The notes: a model not told the origin generated them from the letters alone. A DNA stretch of 64,000 bases from Actinosynnema sp042752395 (GCF_042752395.1 NZ_JBHYXZ010000031.1:5250-69249); one strand, 5' to 3'. Counted from the first letter of the stretch, positions 16,037-27,395 are shown. Made by a program: numbers and translations.

Positions 16037-18280
16037 GTGAGCGACGTCCACAACGAGATCAGCGGCACCGTGTTCGGCCCGGTGCTCCAGGTCGGCCGGG
16101 TGGACTCGCTGACCGTCGTGGGGCCGGCCGCGCCGGTGACCCCGGCGAGCCTGCCGGTGGACGAGGGGTTCGTGGGCCGGGCCGCGGAGCTGAACGCGCT
16201 GCGGGACTTCCTGTCGCCCGCCGGCGAGCGGACCGCGCTGGCCGTGGTGGGCCTGGCCGGGGTGGGCAAGTCGGCGCTGGTGGTGCGGGCCGCGCACCTG
16301 GCGGTCGGGGCGGGCTGGTTCCCCGGCGGCGTGCTGTTCGTGGACGCCCAGGGGTACAACGACGACCGGCGGTTGAGCGCGAACGACGCGTTGGCCTCCC
16401 TGCTCCGCGCGCTCGGCGTGCCCGGCGAGGCCATCCCTCCCGGCCAGGGCGATCGCGAGGCGCTGTACCGGTCGCAGCTGGCGGCGCGCCCGGCCGTGCT
16501 GGTCGTGGTGGACAACGCGTCGTCGGCCGACCAGGTGCTGCCGTTGCGGCCCGCCGGTCGGGCCCACCGCATGGTGTTGACCAGCCGGGACACCCTGCCG
16601 GTGCCCGGCGCGCGGCGGATCGAGCTGGACGTGATGAGCGCCGCCGAGGCCGTAGCGGTGCTGGAGGACGCGGTCCGCGCCGTGGACCCGGACGACGACC
16701 GGATCGCCACCGACCCGGCGGCGGCCGGCGCGTTGGCCGGGTCGTGCGGCTTCCTGCCGCTGGCGTTGCGGATCGTCGCCGAGGTGGTGGCCGACCGGCG
16801 GGGCGAGGACCTGACCCGGTTCGCCGAGTCCATCGGCGCGGCGCACGACCGGTTGAGCGAGTTGGCCTACGACGACTCGGTCGACGTGCGCACGGCGTTC
16901 AACGCCTCCTACGCGCGGCTGCCCGCGGACCAGGCGCGGATGTTCCGCCTGGCCGCGCTCCACCCCGGTCGCACGGTCACCGCCGCGACCGCCGCCGCGC
17001 TGGCCGGCGTCACGCCCGCCCTGGCCGGGGTGTTGTTGATCCGATTACGGCGCGCACACCTGCTCCAGCGCGGTGTGGTGGCCGACGAGTACCGGTTCCA
17101 CGACCTGCTGCGCATCTACGCCGCCGAAAGGTGCGCCGCCGTGGAGTCCGAGGAGGCACGCCGCACGGCGCAGCGCGCTCTGGTGGACCACTACGTGACG
17201 CGCGCCAAGGGCGTGCACAGCCACCTGGACCCCGGCTCGGCCGCCCGGGAGGTGTTCGCCGACCGCTCGGCGGCCCTGGCCTGGTTCGACAGCGAGGTGC
17301 ACAACCTGCCGCCGGTGCTGGACCTGGCCGCGCGCCACGGGTGGCACGCCGAGGTGCGCGACGCGGGCAGCGCGTCGTTCCGGTACTTCGACCTGCGCCG
17401 CCCCCCGGAGTGGATGCCGGTCGAGCTGATGGCGCTGGCCTCCGCACGGGCCCTGGGCGACCGGATCGGGGAGGGCAAGGCGCTGAACGGCCTGGGCAGC
17501 GCCCACCACCGGCTGCGGCGGTTCGACGAGGCGCTGACCCACTTCCGGAGCGCGTTGGCGTTGTTCTCCGAGGCGGGGTCGCTGCGGGACCAGGCGCACT
17601 CGCTCAACAACATCGCCTCGACCTACGCGGTGACCGGCCGCTTCACGGAGGCCGTGCCGCACCTGGAGCGCAGCGCCGCCGCGTACCGGGCCGCCGGGGA
17701 CCGGGACGGCGAGGCGCGGTGCCTGGCGAACCTCGGCAAGCTGCACAACGACCTGGGCGACCCCGGTCGGGCGATCGACTTCTACCGGCGCGCGCTGGAC
17801 CTGCGCCGGCAGGTCGGCGACCGGGACGGCGAGGGCGACTGCCTCAACGGCCTGGGCATCGCCTGCGAGCGCCTGGACGCGCTGGACGAGGCCGAGCGGC
17901 ACTACCTGGCCGCGCTGGAGGTGTACCGGTCGACGGGCAACCGGCACGGCGAGGGGCAGGTGCTGGGCAACCTCGGGCAGGCGCTGGGCGGCGCGGGCCG
18001 GTTCGCCGAAGCGCTCGGCTACCACGAGCGGGACCTGGCCATCGCGCGGGAGGTCGGCGACGCGCACGGCGAGGCGATCTCGCTCTACAACCTCGGGCTC
18101 ACGCACTGGTCGTTGGGCGACGCCGACCGGGCCGCCGAGCACCTGCGGCACGCGGCCGGGCGGTTGGACGAGACGAACGACCCCGCCACGGCCGAGGCGG
18201 CCCGCGACTCGCTGCGGCGGCTGGAGGCCGAGCGGACCGCGGGCCGCACGTGGTTCAGAGGGCGGCGAAGAGGTCGGTGA
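16037..18280 (+). CDS. NB-ARC/TPR STAND ATPase with RHIM-like N-terminal motif
   Basis: A 747-residue NLR-like protein. Residues 6-23 (NEISGTVFGPVLQVGRVD) have the VxQxG core seen in RHIM-like bacterial amyloid signalling motifs. Then comes an NB-ARC module with Walker A GLAGVGKS (72-79), Walker B VLVVVDN, a TSRD sensor and a GFLPLAL motif. A winged-helix part and 5-6 TPR repeats (about 455-715: repeated GE/A..LxNLGxxxxxxGxxxxA) form the sensor. Expected role: ligand-triggered oligomerisation, in regulation or immunity. It lacks a SARP DNA-binding domain. The gene is likely co-transcribed with the FAD oxidoreductase and overlaps the convergent lipoprotein gene by 26 bases. Confidence 0.85.
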   Translation: MSDVHNEISGTVFGPVLQVGRVDSLTVVGPAAPVTPASLPVDEGFVGRAAELNALRDFLSPAGERTALAVVGLAGVGKSALVVRAAHLAVGAGWFPGGVLFVDAQGYNDDRRLSANDALASLLRALGVPGEAIPPGQGDREALYRSQLAARPAVLVVVDNASSADQVLPLRPAGRAHRMVLTSRDTLPVPGARRIELDVMSAAEAVAVLEDAVRAVDPDDDRIATDPAAAGALAGSCGFLPLALRIVAEVVADRRGEDLTRFAESIGAAHDRLSELAYDDSVDVRTAFNASYARLPADQARMFRLAALHPGRTVTAATAAALAGVTPALAGVLLIRLRRAHLLQRGVVADEYRFHDLLRIYAAERCAAVESEEARRTAQRALVDHYVTRAKGVHSHLDPGSAAREVFADRSAALAWFDSEVHNLPPVLDLAARHGWHAEVRDAGSASFRYFDLRRPPEWMPVELMALASARALGDRIGEGKALNGLGSAHHRLRRFDEALTHFRSALALFSEAGSLRDQAHSLNNIASTYAVTGRFTEAVPHLERSAAAYRAAGDRDGEARCLANLGKLHNDLGDPGRAIDFYRRALDLRRQVGDRDGEGDCLNGLGIACERLDALDEAERHYLAALEVYRSTGNRHGEGQVLGNLGQALGGAGRFAEALGYHERDLAIAREVGDAHGEAISLYNLGLTHWSLGDADRAAEHLRHAAGRLDETNDPATAEAARDSLRRLEAERTAGRTWFRGRRRGR

Positions 18281-18731
18281 CCAGCCGCTGGGCCCGGTCG
18301 GCGGTCGCGCCGGACGTCACGGTGATCTCGATCGCGCCGGCGCGGGCGACGACGGCGGTCAGGACGACCTCGCCCGTGACGGCGGTGGCGCGGTACGCCT
18401 CGTCGTGGAAGCCGGGCAGGTCGGTGACCTGGCCGTGCTCGCGCCGCCCCTCGGCGAAGGAGGCGGCGTCGACGCCGGTCCGGAAGCGGACCTCGGTCGT
18501 GCCGCCGTCGTAGGTGCAGCGCACGACGTTGCCGGCGATCGTCTGCCGCGGGTGGTTGAGCCGCAGCCCCAGGGCCGCGCCGACCACGTCCGGCGGCGCG
18601 TCCGCGCAGGTCAGGCCGGCCGCGTCGGTCGCGGCCGGTGACGCCTCCGGCGCGGCGGCCGGCGGGCTCGGCGGCGCGCTCGTGCACGCGGCCAGCACGA
18701 GCAGGGCCACGGCGGGGAGCACGGTCCTCAT
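18255..18731 (-). CDS. Putative lipoprotein (DUF3558-like)
   Basis: A 158-residue protein with a signal peptide and lipobox LVLAAC (Cys about residue 16), then a Ser/Pro/Ala-rich linker and a small globular domain with two cysteines (LTCADAP and VRCTYDG). The layout resembles the DUF3558-type lipoproteins common in Pseudonocardiaceae; I am not certain of the family. It would sit on the outer face of the membrane. It starts at ATG 18731, 44 bases after the fdhF stop on the same strand. Confidence 0.75.
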   Translation of the reverse strand: MRTVLPAVALLVLAACTSAPPSPPAAAPEASPAATDAAGLTCADAPPDVVGAALGLRLNHPRQTIAGNVVRCTYDGGTTEVRFRTGVDAASFAEGRREHGQVTDLPGFHDEAYRATAVTGEVVLTAVVARAGAIEITVTSGATADRAQRLVTDLFAAL

Positions 18732-18775
18732 CACGTGCGTAGGTTCGCCCGAACGGCCGCAGGCGTTACCGGCCG

Positions 18776-21064
<2,289 letters not shown>

Positions 21065-21091
21065 GGCCCCATTGTGCAACCAGCCGGTACG

Positions 21092-21124
21092 CCGCCGGCG
21101 CGCCCCGCGCGAGCGCGCCGGCGG
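21092..21124. promoter_or_regulatory. 11-bp inverted repeat upstream of the molybdopterin oxidoreductase
   Basis: A perfect stem CCGCCGGCGCG (21092-21102) / CGCGCCGGCGG (21114-21124) with an 11-base loop, 28 bases upstream of the fdhF start. It may be an operator or a terminator-like structure; pure GC makes chance more likely. Confidence 0.35.
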
Positions 21125-21288
21125 TCTGTCCGATCGCCGGCCGCGCCGAGGGCGACGCGGACCGCTGCCACGGGCCCCAAGGGGTTGCGATCGGCCCGTG
21201 GAACCGACGTCCTCACCTGCGGCGATCCGGTGATCAACGCTCATTGTGATCGCCGTCACTGTGCTGCGAATCGTCCGATCGGGTGACC

Positions 21289-21552
21289 TCAGCGGTGGCA
21301 GCTGTCGGCCGTCGGCATCGGTCGGTCCGGGTCGAAGTAGTGCTCCGGGTCCTCGCGCGCGTCGGCCCCCACCGGCGCCCCGCGATCCGCGATCGCCGGC
21401 GCGAGGAACCCCCGGTCGGCCGCCTCGCACGACATCGAGTAGCGGAAGCCGGACGACTCCCCGGTCCACAGGCCGTGGCTGCCGTCCCGGAAGGTCGGGC
21501 CCGAGCGCACCACGTAGGTCATCCTGACGCGATCGAGCGCGACGATGTCCAT
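21289..21552 (-). pseudogene. Out-of-frame C-terminal part of the paralogue at 21561-22244
   Basis: This frame reads PMDIVALDRVRMTYVVRSG, then SCEAADRGFLAPA. It aligns residue by residue with the C-terminus of the neighbouring paralogue (PLDVVALSRFQVRYSLRTG, then GCSAAKRGFLAPA). It is in a different frame from the preceding part, so it continues the same ancestral gene after a frameshift near 21555-21585. An ATG at 21552 could in principle restart translation. Confidence 0.6.
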
Positions 21553-21560
21553 CGGACCGG

Positions 21561-22244
21561 TCAGCCGGCCCGGCTCGGCGTGGCGAACGCGTAGGCGATC
21601 GCGTAGTTCGTGTGCACGACCAGCTCGCCGGCCTTGCCCGCCTCCGCCCGCATCGACCCGCTGACCTTCGGCGCGACCGGCAGCAGCGGCCACTCCCGCG
21701 CCACCCGCGTCACCACCAGGCCGGCCTCGACGTCGTGGCGGCCGTCGAACAGCGGGCGCATGTGGTCCTGCAGGTCCGGGGCGAGCAGCCCCAGGAACGG
21801 CTCCACGTCGTGCCCCTCGACCACGCGCCGGTCCAGCCGCGACGTGACGACAGCCCACCGGACCCGTTCGTACGCCGCCGCCACCTGGTCCGCGGTGAAC
21901 TCGCCGAACGCCTCGGCCCGCGGCACGACGACCCCGGCCTCGCCGTCCGCCCACCCCTCGACGGGCGTGCCGGCGAACGGCCGCGCCGGGTCCACCCCCG
22001 ACCACGGGCCCGGTCCCGACCCGTCCCGCTCCCGCAGGCTCCACCACGACGCCCCGACGAGCAGCAACACGACGAGCGCCACGGCCGTGACCGTCCGGGC
22101 GCGGCCGGTGGGCAGCCGCCGTCGCGGTCGGCGCACCCGCTTCGGGCGCTCGGCGCGGGCCGCCTTCTCCGCCCGCCGGGTCGCCTCCCGGATCCACTTC
22201 TCGTCGTTCAAATCCGGGTGGTCTTCCAACCCGTACGCGTCCAC
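21561..22244 (-). CDS. Frameshifted membrane-anchored hypothetical protein
   Basis: A 227-residue product beginning MDAYGLEDHPDLNDEKW, a charged cytoplasmic helix, followed by Arg-rich sequence, one membrane helix (about residues 52-67: VTAVALVVLLLVGASW) and an extracytoplasmic domain. It stops early at ATPSRAG. The tandem neighbour continues about 90 residues further, and the missing part is present here in another frame. This is either a real frameshift or a base-calling error in a GC-rich stretch. Function unknown; the family is probably restricted to Pseudonocardiales. Confidence 0.6.
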   Translation of the reverse strand: MDAYGLEDHPDLNDEKWIREATRRAEKAARAERPKRVRRPRRRLPTGRARTVTAVALVVLLLVGASWWSLRERDGSGPGPWSGVDPARPFAGTPVEGWADGEAGVVVPRAEAFGEFTADQVAAAYERVRWAVVTSRLDRRVVEGHDVEPFLGLLAPDLQDHMRPLFDGRHDVEAGLVVTRVAREWPLLPVAPKVSGSMRAEAGKAGELVVHTNYAIAYAFATPSRAG

Positions 22245-22314
22245 AGTCCCCCCAGGCGAGTGATGCCCTCACTCGATCGCCGCGGGGAGCGGACGCGTTA
22301 CCGCCCGTCGCGGG

Positions 22315-23223
22315 TCAGTCCGGACAGCCGTCGGTGGGCGACGACGGCGCGCCCAGGTCGAAGTCCAGCCCCGTCGGCAGGGCGGGCTCGGTGAACGCGG
22401 GCGCGAGGAAACCCCGCTTCGCCGCCGAACACCCGATCGAGTGCAGCGACCCCACCGACGAGTCCGCCCACAACCCCTCCACCCCGGGACCGCCCGTGCG
22501 CAGCGAGTACCGCACCTGGAACCGCGACAACGCCACCACGTCCAACGGCCCCCGCACCGCCTCCGGCCGGTCCGGCGTGAACGCGTACGCGAACGTGTAG
22601 TCCGTCCGCACCGCCAACTCGCCCTCCGGCCCCACCTCGGCCACCATCCCGCCGCGCACCTTCGGCTCCGCCTCGGCGAGCCGCACCCCCTTGTCCACCC
22701 GCGTCACCGCCAACGCCGCCTCGCCGTCGTTGCGGCCGTCGAACAGCACCCGCAGCGAATCCCGCAGGTCCGGCGCGAACAGCCCGAAGAACGGCTCCAG
22801 GTCGTGGTCGCGCACCACCCGCCGGTCCAACCGCGCCGCGACCACCGCCTCCCGCACCCGCTCGTAGGCCGCCGCCACCTGCTCGGCCGAGTACGGACCC
22901 ACCGGCCCCGCCTCCGGCGCCACGACACCCTCCGCGCCGTCCGCCCACGACGCCGCCGCCGTGCCCGCGAACGGCCGGTCCGGGTCCACCGGCACGCCCA
23001 GCCCCCGGCTCACCGCGCCGTCCGTCCCCGTCGCCAGCACGGCCCACCCCAGCAGCACCGCCGCCACCGCGATCGCCGCCCCGACCCAGAACCGCCGCCG
23101 CGGTCGCCGCGGCAACGACCGCAACCGCGCCGCCCGCGCCTCCCGCTCGGCCCGCCGCACCACGTCCCGAGCCCACTTGCGGTCCTGCAGGTCCGGGTGG
23201 TCCTCGATCCGGTACTCGTCCAC
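22315..23223 (-). CDS. Membrane-anchored hypothetical protein (intact paralogue)
   Basis: A 302-residue protein. The N-terminal charged region DEYRIEDHPDLQDRKWARD and an Arg-rich stretch lead to a single membrane helix (about residues 46-65, AAIAVAAVLLGWAVLA), then an outside domain. That domain has RPFAG, YSAEQVAAAYERVREAV, DHDLEPFFGLFAPDLRD and a C-terminal region with two cysteines (GCSAAKRG and DGCPD). I do not recognise the domain. It starts at GTG 23223. It and the upstream-lying copy are clear tandem duplicates, and the intact copy is the one next to valS. Confidence 0.7.
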   Translation of the reverse strand: MDEYRIEDHPDLQDRKWARDVVRRAEREARAARLRSLPRRPRRRFWVGAAIAVAAVLLGWAVLATGTDGAVSRGLGVPVDPDRPFAGTAAASWADGAEGVVAPEAGPVGPYSAEQVAAAYERVREAVVAARLDRRVVRDHDLEPFFGLFAPDLRDSLRVLFDGRNDGEAALAVTRVDKGVRLAEAEPKVRGGMVAEVGPEGELAVRTDYTFAYAFTPDRPEAVRGPLDVVALSRFQVRYSLRTGGPGVEGLWADSSVGSLHSIGCSAAKRGFLAPAFTEPALPTGLDFDLGAPSSPTDGCPD

Positions 23224-23262
23224 GTCACCGCCCCCACGCTCGCCAAGCCCTACCCAAGGCGT

Positions 23263-23373
23263 TACCAGGTGACGGGTGAGTTGTCGATACGGACGGTCAC
23301 CGCCGGGGCACCGTGCGGCACCCCGCCATCGGCCACCGGCGCCGCTACCAGGTATCTGGTGAGAAGTCGATAC
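23263..23373 (+). repeat. Two imperfect 28-base direct repeats upstream of valS
   Basis: The copies at 23263-23290 and 23346-23373 are identical at 23 of 28 positions. Both begin TACCAGGT and end GTCGATAC. Copy 2 contains the inverted repeat ACCAG-GTAT-CTGGT and ends 11 bases before the valS -10. They may be binding sites for a regulator or a duplicated promoter. Confidence 0.6.
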
Positions 23374-23384
23374 CCGCGCCTCCG

Positions 23385-23390
23385 TAGACT
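23385..23390 (+). promoter_or_regulatory. valS -10 element, leaderless start
   Basis: TAGACT ends 7 bases before GTG 23398, the spacing expected when the first transcribed base is the start codon. No ribosome-binding site is present, which supports a leaderless valS message. Confidence 0.55.
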
Positions 23391-23397
23391 TTCGGGC

Positions 23398-26034
23398 GTG
23401 ACTGAGACCCCCACCGCACCCCAGCGCTCCGAACTCCCGCCGGCCTGGAACCCGGCCGAGGTAGAGGCCGGGCTGTACGAGCGGTGGGTCGAGCGCGGCT
23501 ACTTCACGGCCGACGCCACCAGCGACAAGCCGCCGTTCACCATCGTGCTGCCGCCGCCGAACGTCAACGGCAGCCTGCACATGGGCCACGCGCTCAACCA
23601 CAGCATCATGGACGCCCTCAGCCGCCGCCGCCGCATGCAGGGCTACGAGGTCCTCTGGCTGCCCGGCACCGACCACGCGGGCATCGCCACCCAGACCGCC
23701 GTCGAACGCGCCCTCGCCGGTGAGGGCAAGTCCCGCCACGACGTCGGCCGCGAGAAGTTCGTCGAGCGCGTCTGGGAGTGGCGCGAGGAGGTCGGCGGCA
23801 AGATCCTCGCGCAGATGCGCCGCCTCGGCGACGGCGTCGACTGGACCCGCCTGCGCTTCACCATGGACGAGGGCCTCTCCCGCGCCGTCCAGACGATCTT
23901 CAAGAAGCTCTACGACGACGGCCTGATCTACCGCGCCGAACGCATCATCAACTGGTGCCCGCGCTGCCAGACCGCGCTGTCCGACATCGAGGTCGACCAC
24001 TCCGAGGACGACGGCGAACTCGTCTCCATCCGCTACGGCTCCGGCGACAACTCCATCGTCGTCGCCACCACCCGCGCCGAGACCATGCTCGGCGACACCG
24101 CCGTGGCCGTGCACCCCGAGGACGAGCGGTACCGCCACCTCATCGGCACCGAGGTCGAGGTGCCGCTGACCGGCCGGCACGTCCCCATCGTCGCCGACGA
24201 GCACGTCGACCCCGCGTTCGGCACCGGCGCGGTCAAGGTCACGCCCGCGCACGACCCCAACGACTTCGAGATCGGCCGCCGCCACGACCTGCCCGCGCTC
24301 ACCGTCATGGACGGTCGCGGCGTCATCACCGCGCACGGCCTCTTCGAAGGACTCGACCGCTTCGAAGCCCGCCCCGCCGTCGTCGCCGCCCTGCGCGAAC
24401 AGGGCCGCATCGTGGCCGAGAAGCGCCCCTACAAGCACTCCGTCGGCCACTGCTCCCGCTGCGACACGGTCATCGAGCCCCGCCTCTCCATGCAGTGGTG
24501 GGTCAAGGTCGCCCCGCTCGCCGAAGCCGCCGCCGAAGCCGTCCGCGACGGCCGCACCACCATCCACCCGCAGGAGCTGAACAAGCGCTACTTCGACTGG
24601 GTGGACAACCTCAACGACTGGTGCATCTCCCGCCAGCTCTGGTGGGGCCACCGCATCCCCGTCTGGTACGGCCCCAACGACAAGGTCATGTGCGTCGGCC
24701 CCGACGACGAGCCGCCCGGCGAGGGCTGGGTCCAGGACGAGGACGTCCTCGACACCTGGTTCTCGTCCGGCCTGTGGCCGTTCTCCACCCTCGGCTGGCC
24801 CGACCGGACCGCCGACCTGGCCAAGTTCTACCCGACCACCGTGCTGTCCACCGGCTACGACATCCTGTTCTTCTGGGTCGTCCGGATGATGATGTTCGGC
24901 CTGTACGCGATGGACGGCAAGCAGCCGTTCGACCACGTGTTCCTGCACGGCCTCATCCGCGACCAGTTCGGCAAGAAGATGTCGAAGTCGCGCGGCAACG
25001 GCATCGACCCCATCGACTGGATGGACGCCTACGGCACCGACGCCACCCGCTTCACCCTGCTGCGCGCCGCCAGCCCCGGCTCCGACATGGCGCTCGCCGA
25101 CGAGTGGGCCGCCGGCTCGCGCAACTTCACCACGAAGCTGTGGAACGCCTCCCGCTTCGCGCTGAACAACGGCGCCACCGCCGACCGCCCCCTCCCGCCG
25201 CGCGACGAGCTGACCGACGCCGACCGCTGGATCCTCGACCTGCTCGACCAGCTCGTCACCGACGTCGACGGCCACTTCGAGAACTTCCAGTTCGCCAAGC
25301 TCAGCGAAGCGCTCTACCACTTCACCTGGGACGAGTTCTGCGACTGGTACCTCGAACTGGCCAAGGTCCAGCTCGCCGAGGGCGGCGCCCGCGCCGACGC
25401 CACCCGGACCGTCCTCGGCCACGTCCTCGACGTGCTGCTGCGGCTGCTGCACCCGCTCACGCCGTTCATCACCGAAACGCTCTGGACCACCCTGACCGGC
25501 GGCGAGTCCCTCGTGGTCGCCGACTGGCCCCAGCCCACCGGCGCCGCCCGCGACGAGGTCGCCGCGACCCGCGTCGAAGGGCTCAAGAAGCTCGTCACCG
25601 AGATCCGCCGGTTCCGCTCCGACCAGGGCCTCAAGCCCGCGCAGAAGGTCGCGGGCAAGGTCCGCGGCGCGTGCTGCGTCGACCTGCTCGACCAGGTGCC
25701 CGCCGTGCGGTCGCTGACCCGCATGACCGAACCCGGCGACGACTTCACCGGCAGCGTCTCCCTCGACGTCGGCCTGCCCAAGGGCACCGTCAAGGTCGAG
25801 CTGGACCTGTCCGGCGCGATCGACGTCGTGGCCGAGCGCAAGCGGCTCGCCAAGGACCTCGCCGTGGCCGAGAAGGAACGCGCCCAGTGCGAGGGCAAGC
25901 TCAACAACGCCGCGTTCCTGGACAAGGCCCCCGCCGACGTCGTGGCCAAGATCCAGGCCCGGCTGGCGGCGGCCAACGCCGAGATCGACCGCATCCACGC
26001 CCGCCTCGACACCCTCCCGCAGGACAACTCGTGA
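23398..26034 (+). CDS. valS: Valyl-tRNA synthetase
   Basis: An 878-residue class I aminoacyl-tRNA synthetase. The HIGH motif appears as HMGH in NGSLHMGHAL. The CP1 editing domain (about 190-330) removes mischarged threonine, KMSKS is in GKKMSKSRG, a tRNA-binding helical domain follows, and a C-terminal coiled coil starts near residue 805 (VAERKRLAKDLAVAEKERAQ). It attaches valine to tRNA-Val. GTG 23398 gives the expected family start; the much longer upstream frame overlaps the minus-strand gene. It is coupled to folC by a GTGA overlap. Confidence 0.97.
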   Translation: MTETPTAPQRSELPPAWNPAEVEAGLYERWVERGYFTADATSDKPPFTIVLPPPNVNGSLHMGHALNHSIMDALSRRRRMQGYEVLWLPGTDHAGIATQTAVERALAGEGKSRHDVGREKFVERVWEWREEVGGKILAQMRRLGDGVDWTRLRFTMDEGLSRAVQTIFKKLYDDGLIYRAERIINWCPRCQTALSDIEVDHSEDDGELVSIRYGSGDNSIVVATTRAETMLGDTAVAVHPEDERYRHLIGTEVEVPLTGRHVPIVADEHVDPAFGTGAVKVTPAHDPNDFEIGRRHDLPALTVMDGRGVITAHGLFEGLDRFEARPAVVAALREQGRIVAEKRPYKHSVGHCSRCDTVIEPRLSMQWWVKVAPLAEAAAEAVRDGRTTIHPQELNKRYFDWVDNLNDWCISRQLWWGHRIPVWYGPNDKVMCVGPDDEPPGEGWVQDEDVLDTWFSSGLWPFSTLGWPDRTADLAKFYPTTVLSTGYDILFFWVVRMMMFGLYAMDGKQPFDHVFLHGLIRDQFGKKMSKSRGNGIDPIDWMDAYGTDATRFTLLRAASPGSDMALADEWAAGSRNFTTKLWNASRFALNNGATADRPLPPRDELTDADRWILDLLDQLVTDVDGHFENFQFAKLSEALYHFTWDEFCDWYLELAKVQLAEGGARADATRTVLGHVLDVLLRLLHPLTPFITETLWTTLTGGESLVVADWPQPTGAARDEVAATRVEGLKKLVTEIRRFRSDQGLKPAQKVAGKVRGACCVDLLDQVPAVRSLTRMTEPGDDFTGSVSLDVGLPKGTVKVELDLSGAIDVVAERKRLAKDLAVAEKERAQCEGKLNNAAFLDKAPADVVAKIQARLAAANAEIDRIHARLDTLPQDNS

Positions 26035-27395
26035 CCGGGTTCGAGACGGGCGGGCTGGAGGAACTGCGGCAGGTCGAGTCGGAGCTGAACACCCGCTGGC
26101 CCGAGACCAAGATCGAGCCGAGCCTCGACCGGATCCGCGCGCTCGCCGACATCCTCGGCGACCCGCAGACGTCCTACCCGGTGGTGCACGTCGGCGGCAC
26201 CAACGGCAAGACGTCCACGTCGCGCATGATCGACGCGCTGCTCACCAGGATCGGCCTGCGCACCGGCCGCTACACCAGCCCGCACCTGCAGCTCGCGACC
26301 GAGCGGATCAGCGTCGACGGCGCGCCCATCAGCCCCGAGCGGTACGTCGAGATCTACCGCGACATCGAGCCGTACCTGTCCATCGTGGACGCGCGCGGCG
26401 ACGTGCCGATGAGCAAGTTCGAGGTGCTCACCGGCATGGCGTTCGCCGCGTTCGCCGACGCCCCCGTGGACGTCGGCGTGATCGAGGTCGGCATGGGCGG
26501 GTCGTGGGACGCGACCAACATCGTGGACGGCAAGGTCGCCGTGATCACGCCCATCGGGCTCGACCACGTCGAGTACCTCGGCGGCGACCTGGCCGGCATC
26601 GCCGCGGAGAAGGCCGGGATCATCAAGCCCGGCGCGGTCGCGCTGCTCGCCAAGCAGGAGGCCGCCGCCGAGCAGGTGCTGCTGCGGCGGTGCGCGGAAG
26701 TGGACGCCACCGTGGCCCGGCTCGGGTCCGAGTTCGGCGTCACCCAGCGCGACATCGCCGTCGGCGGGCAGGTGCTGCGGCTCCAGGGCCTCGCCGGCGA
26801 GTACGACGACGTGTTCCTGCCCCTGCACGGCGCGCACCAGGCCGCGAACGCGGCGCTCGCCCTGGCCGCCGTGGAGGCGTTCTTCGGCGCGGGCGCCGAC
26901 CGGCAGCTCGACGTCGAAGCCGTGCGCGAGGCGTTCGCCACCGTCACCTCGCCCGGCCGGCTGGAACGCGTGCGCACCGCGCCGACCGTCCTGGTCGACG
27001 CCGCCCACAACCCGCACGGCGCGGAAGCGCTGGCCAAGGCGCTGGACGAGGAATTCGGCTTCCGCAAGCTCGTCGCCGTCGTCGGCGTGATGCAGGAGAA
27101 AGACGCCGTGGGCATCCTCAGCGCCCTCGAACCGGTCGTGCAGGAAGTCGTCCTGACCGCCAACTCCTCGCCGCGCGCCATGGACCCCGACCTCCTGGCC
27201 GGCGTCGCGATCCCGATCTTCGGCGAGGACCGGATGGTCGTCCAGCCGCACCTCGACGACGCGATCGAGGAGGCGGTGCGGCTCGCCGAGGAGAGCGACG
27301 ACGGCGACATCGTGTCCGGCGGCGGCGTCGTGGTGACCGGCTCCGTCGTCACGGCGGGCGACGCGCGGGCGCTGTTCGGCAAGGAGCCGTCATGA
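26031..27395 (+). CDS. folC: Folylpolyglutamate synthase / dihydrofolate synthase
   Basis: A 454-residue Mur-ligase-family enzyme with the P-loop VGGTNGKTST (residues about 52-61), TSPHL, GMGGSWDATN for the second metal site, and DAAHNPHG in the C-terminal ligase domain. It adds glutamate to dihydropteroate and to folates. It starts at GTG 26031, overlapping the valS stop, and ends overlapping the DUF4233 gene, so valS-folC-DUF4233 is one operon. Confidence 0.95.
   Translation: MTGFETGGLEELRQVESELNTRWPETKIEPSLDRIRALADILGDPQTSYPVVHVGGTNGKTSTSRMIDALLTRIGLRTGRYTSPHLQLATERISVDGAPISPERYVEIYRDIEPYLSIVDARGDVPMSKFEVLTGMAFAAFADAPVDVGVIEVGMGGSWDATNIVDGKVAVITPIGLDHVEYLGGDLAGIAAEKAGIIKPGAVALLAKQEAAAEQVLLRRCAEVDATVARLGSEFGVTQRDIAVGGQVLRLQGLAGEYDDVFLPLHGAHQAANAALALAAVEAFFGAGADRQLDVEAVREAFATVTSPGRLERVRTAPTVLVDAAHNPHGAEALAKALDEEFGFRKLVAVVGVMQEKDAVGILSALEPVVQEVVLTANSSPRAMDPDLLAGVAIPIFGEDRMVVQPHLDDAIEEAVRLAEESDDGDIVSGGGVVVTGSVVTAGDARALFGKEPS

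Noticed and set aside
16037..18280. SARP/AfsR-type pathway activator
   Set aside because: NB-ARC and TPR domains are present, but the N-terminal OmpR-like DNA-binding and BTAD domains of AfsR/SARP proteins are absent.
22315..25998. A 1227-residue minus-strand frame running across valS
   Set aside because: Only its C-terminal 302 residues (start GTG 23223) are real coding sequence; the rest is antisense to valS, which has clear HIGH and KMSKS motifs.
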